Shown here: positions 62,440 to 64,000 of the stretch, in pieces | Layout: each line of letters opens with the position of its first letter | Position numbering within the stretch: position 1 is the stretch's first letter | DNA from: Poseidonibacter ostreae | GTDB lineage: Bacteria > Campylobacterota > Campylobacteria > Campylobacterales > Arcobacteraceae | Direction of reading: 5' to 3' | Length of the DNA stretch: 64,000 nucleotides | Assembly: GCF_009208055.1 (NCBI RefSeq) | Contig: NZ_WFKI01000003.1 | Location: 56,678 to 120,677 of the forward strand | The notes under the pieces: generated by a model | Database searches by the model: none | What the model was told of the DNA's origin: nothing | What the model saw: the letters and a program-made list of their open reading frames with translations, nothing else | Program-made: the position numbers and the translations under genes

Positions 62440-63858
62440 TTAAGAATTGTTTTTAGCTTTTATAGGGGCTGCTTCTGGTTCTGGATCATCTCCTAAAAGA
62501 ATACTTTCACCATTGTTATGTTTTCCTAAAAGTTTTGGTCTTTCTAATAAGAAATATAATATTATTCCAATAACTACTGCATATAAAGTAGATTTTGGAT
62601 CAGGCATAGATAGAGTAATTGCCACAATACCAGCAACTCCTCTCTCAGTAGAGTTCTTCAACTGTTCCATTCCAACTAAAATACAGATATATGCTGTAAG
62701 AATTAAAGTAAGTGAAAGTGCGATAGGAAGTACTGGCTTAAAGAAAGTCACCAGAGGCAACATAAATAAAGCTATCATACCACTAATCCAAAATGTTCCT
62801 CCACCACTATAAATAGAATCCATAGATTTTTTACCCATAGCATATCTCTCAGCTACTGTTGCATGAGCTGCTGTAAACAATGGTCCAGATAATCCAGGCC
62901 AAGGAGCAAAGAAAGCATGCATCCCATTTCTAATAGCTGTAACTAAATGAACTCTATCTACATTTTCTTCAATTTTTTCATCTTGTCTAATATGGTCAAC
63001 TCTTTTAACTAGTGTAAATCCAATAATAATGTCTCCAAAGGCAATTACATAAGCAATTAAAGCTGTAGGAATTGCTAATAAGAATATATCATATGTAGGG
63101 AAACCAGTTGAAAATACTAAATAACTCCACATTAATGCAAAATCAGGTTGTGTAATTCCCATTTGAATATCAGGTAAAGGATATTCACCAACTGCCCAAC
63201 CTACAAAAATTGCAATAATCATTCCTGAAACTAGTCCAAAGTTAGCAATTTGTTTTGCAAAAGGGTTATTTTGAATTACATTTTTAAATGATAATGAAAA
63301 TAATACATAAGCAGAAACTAATGAACCTATGATAATTGAAATTGGTGTCATATCAATTCTTCCACCAACTTTTAATTCACCCATAAGTGCAGCAATACCA
63401 GCACCAATAATAACTCCAGATTTTAATGAATTTGGAATTGCATTAACTAATTTACTTCCAAGTCTTGTAACGCCTAAAATTAAAAAGATAAGTGTTACTT
63501 CAATTTGTAAAGCAAACATAGCTTTAATAGCTTCTGGACCTGGTTCAAAACCTTTTAAATACAGTAGAACCACTGGAATAGCTGGTGTAATCCAACCTGG
63601 AACTAAAGGAACTCCTAAAAGAGAAGGAAGGATATATCCAATTCCTGCAATAAAGGTAAATGCCAATGCTGCTTCATAAGGCATTCCTAAATAAGTTTGT
63701 AACAATGGAATCATTGCTAAACCTACAACAAACATAAAAAATCCCTGCATCATCTCAGGTAATTCCCATTTGTAATGTACAAAAGGAAGTCTAATTTTAA
63801 AAGGACCTATAGGCCAACAAGGTTGTTCTTCACCATCTTTTCTTTTATACATTGGCAT
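62440..63858 (-). CDS. NCS2/SulP-like membrane permease of unknown substrate
   Basis: The 472-residue protein has 12 or more hydrophobic segments. The pattern (WELPEMMQGFFMFVVGLAMIPLLQTYLG, YILPSLLGVPLVPGWITPAIPVVL, NSLKSGVIIGAGIAALMGEL, WPGLSGPLFTAAHATVAERYAMG) fits the nucleobase-cation symporter 2/SulP superfamily (SLC23/SLC26 fold). The substrate is not evident. A promoter with the same direct repeats as that of the acyl-CoA dehydrogenase gene suggests uptake of an organic acid related to that pathway. The C-terminal tail is hydrophilic and Pro/Glu-rich. Confidence 0.78.
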   Translation of the reverse strand: MPMYKRKDGEEQPCWPIGPFKIRLPFVHYKWELPEMMQGFFMFVVGLAMIPLLQTYLGMPYEAALAFTFIAGIGYILPSLLGVPLVPGWITPAIPVVLLYLKGFEPGPEAIKAMFALQIEVTLIFLILGVTRLGSKLVNAIPNSLKSGVIIGAGIAALMGELKVGGRIDMTPISIIIGSLVSAYVLFSLSFKNVIQNNPFAKQIANFGLVSGMIIAIFVGWAVGEYPLPDIQMGITQPDFALMWSYLVFSTGFPTYDIFLLAIPTALIAYVIAFGDIIIGFTLVKRVDHIRQDEKIEENVDRVHLVTAIRNGMHAFFAPWPGLSGPLFTAAHATVAERYAMGKKSMDSIYSGGGTFWISGMIALFMLPLVTFFKPVLPIALSLTLILTAYICILVGMEQLKNSTERGVAGIVAITLSMPDPKSTLYAVVIGIILYFLLERPKLLGKHNNGESILLGDDPEPEAAPIKAKNNS

Positions 63859-63926
63859 AAAAAATCCTTTTTGTAGCTGTAATAATTAAATTAATATTCA
63901 TATCTCACTCCTTATTAATTTAAAAA

Positions 63927-63960
63927 AGTATATTTGGAAAAGATGACAATTTAATGATAA
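63927..63960 (-). promoter_or_regulatory. Promoter and operator of the permease gene
   Basis: On the minus strand TATCAT-N5-TGTCAT is followed after 10 bases by TATACT, about 70 bases before the permease ATG. It shares a 22-base identical block with the site at 62297-62330. Confidence 0.62.
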
Positions 63961-64000
63961 TGAAAGTTTTTCTTTAATAATAAATATAATTCTTTTTTAT

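Overview
This window looks like a chromosomal segment of an Arcobacter-type member of the Campylobacterota (Epsilonproteobacteria). The evidence is the very low GC content, the family-typical proteins, and gene orders that I recall from Campylobacter (rpmE-rsmI-rlmB-aminotransferase-hom; rsmA-rnj near rlmN and a small hydrophobic protein). No rRNA, tRNA, CRISPR array, insertion sequence or prophage was seen. Genes are tightly packed and no gene-free stretch exceeds about 260 bases.

Layout. 1-8.4 kb (+): the end of a repeat-rich peptidoglycan-binding protein, a small lipoprotein, miaA, rpmE, rsmI, rlmB, a periplasmic unknown, an AlaC-like aminotransferase, hom and a MATE pump. 8.4-18.0 kb (-): a metal island. 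It holds an OmpR-type two-component system, a YtkA/FixH-like Met-rich protein, a CusCBA-type RND pump with all three Cu/Ag methionines of CusA, and a bufferin/HvfA-like RiPP precursor with its MNIO (DUF692) and DUF2063 partners. 18.1-22.7 kb (-): gltX, a 32-residue membrane protein, rlmN, a short nucleosidase-like protein, a SIMPL protein and hisF. 22.8-30.4 kb (+): rsmA, rnj, kdsD, rluB, rarA, hemJ and a PIN-PhoH ATPase. 30.5-33.3 kb (+): an orphan Phd/YefM-like protein followed by a soluble SdhA/SdhB pair. 33.3-43.6 kb (-): dctP, bluB, an unknown, asnB, an AEC transporter without a normal start codon, a phosphate transporter, a DEAD-box helicase, accC and accB. 43.8-50.5 kb (+): dCMP deaminase, a methyltransferase, the lactate operon lutABC, and a sensor kinase plus response regulator. 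50.5-63.9 kb (-): a paralogous kinase/regulator pair behind CoA-transferase and thiolase, then a short-chain acyl-CoA oxidation operon and a permease.

Two regulatory patterns tie genes together. In the metal island, CTMCACA-N4-CTMCACA direct repeats (11-bp period) lie before both the fixH-cusCBA genes and the bufferin operon. This suggests that the local OmpR-type regulator controls efflux and peptide production together. In the carbon region, TRTCAT-like direct repeats, also with an 11-bp period and 10 bp upstream of a -10 box, precede acyl-CoA dehydrogenase, the permease, the CoA-transferase operon and (more weakly) lutABC. The two paralogous OmpR-type regulators encoded between these operons are the obvious candidates to bind them. 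Both ideas are inferences from sequence and need experimental proof.
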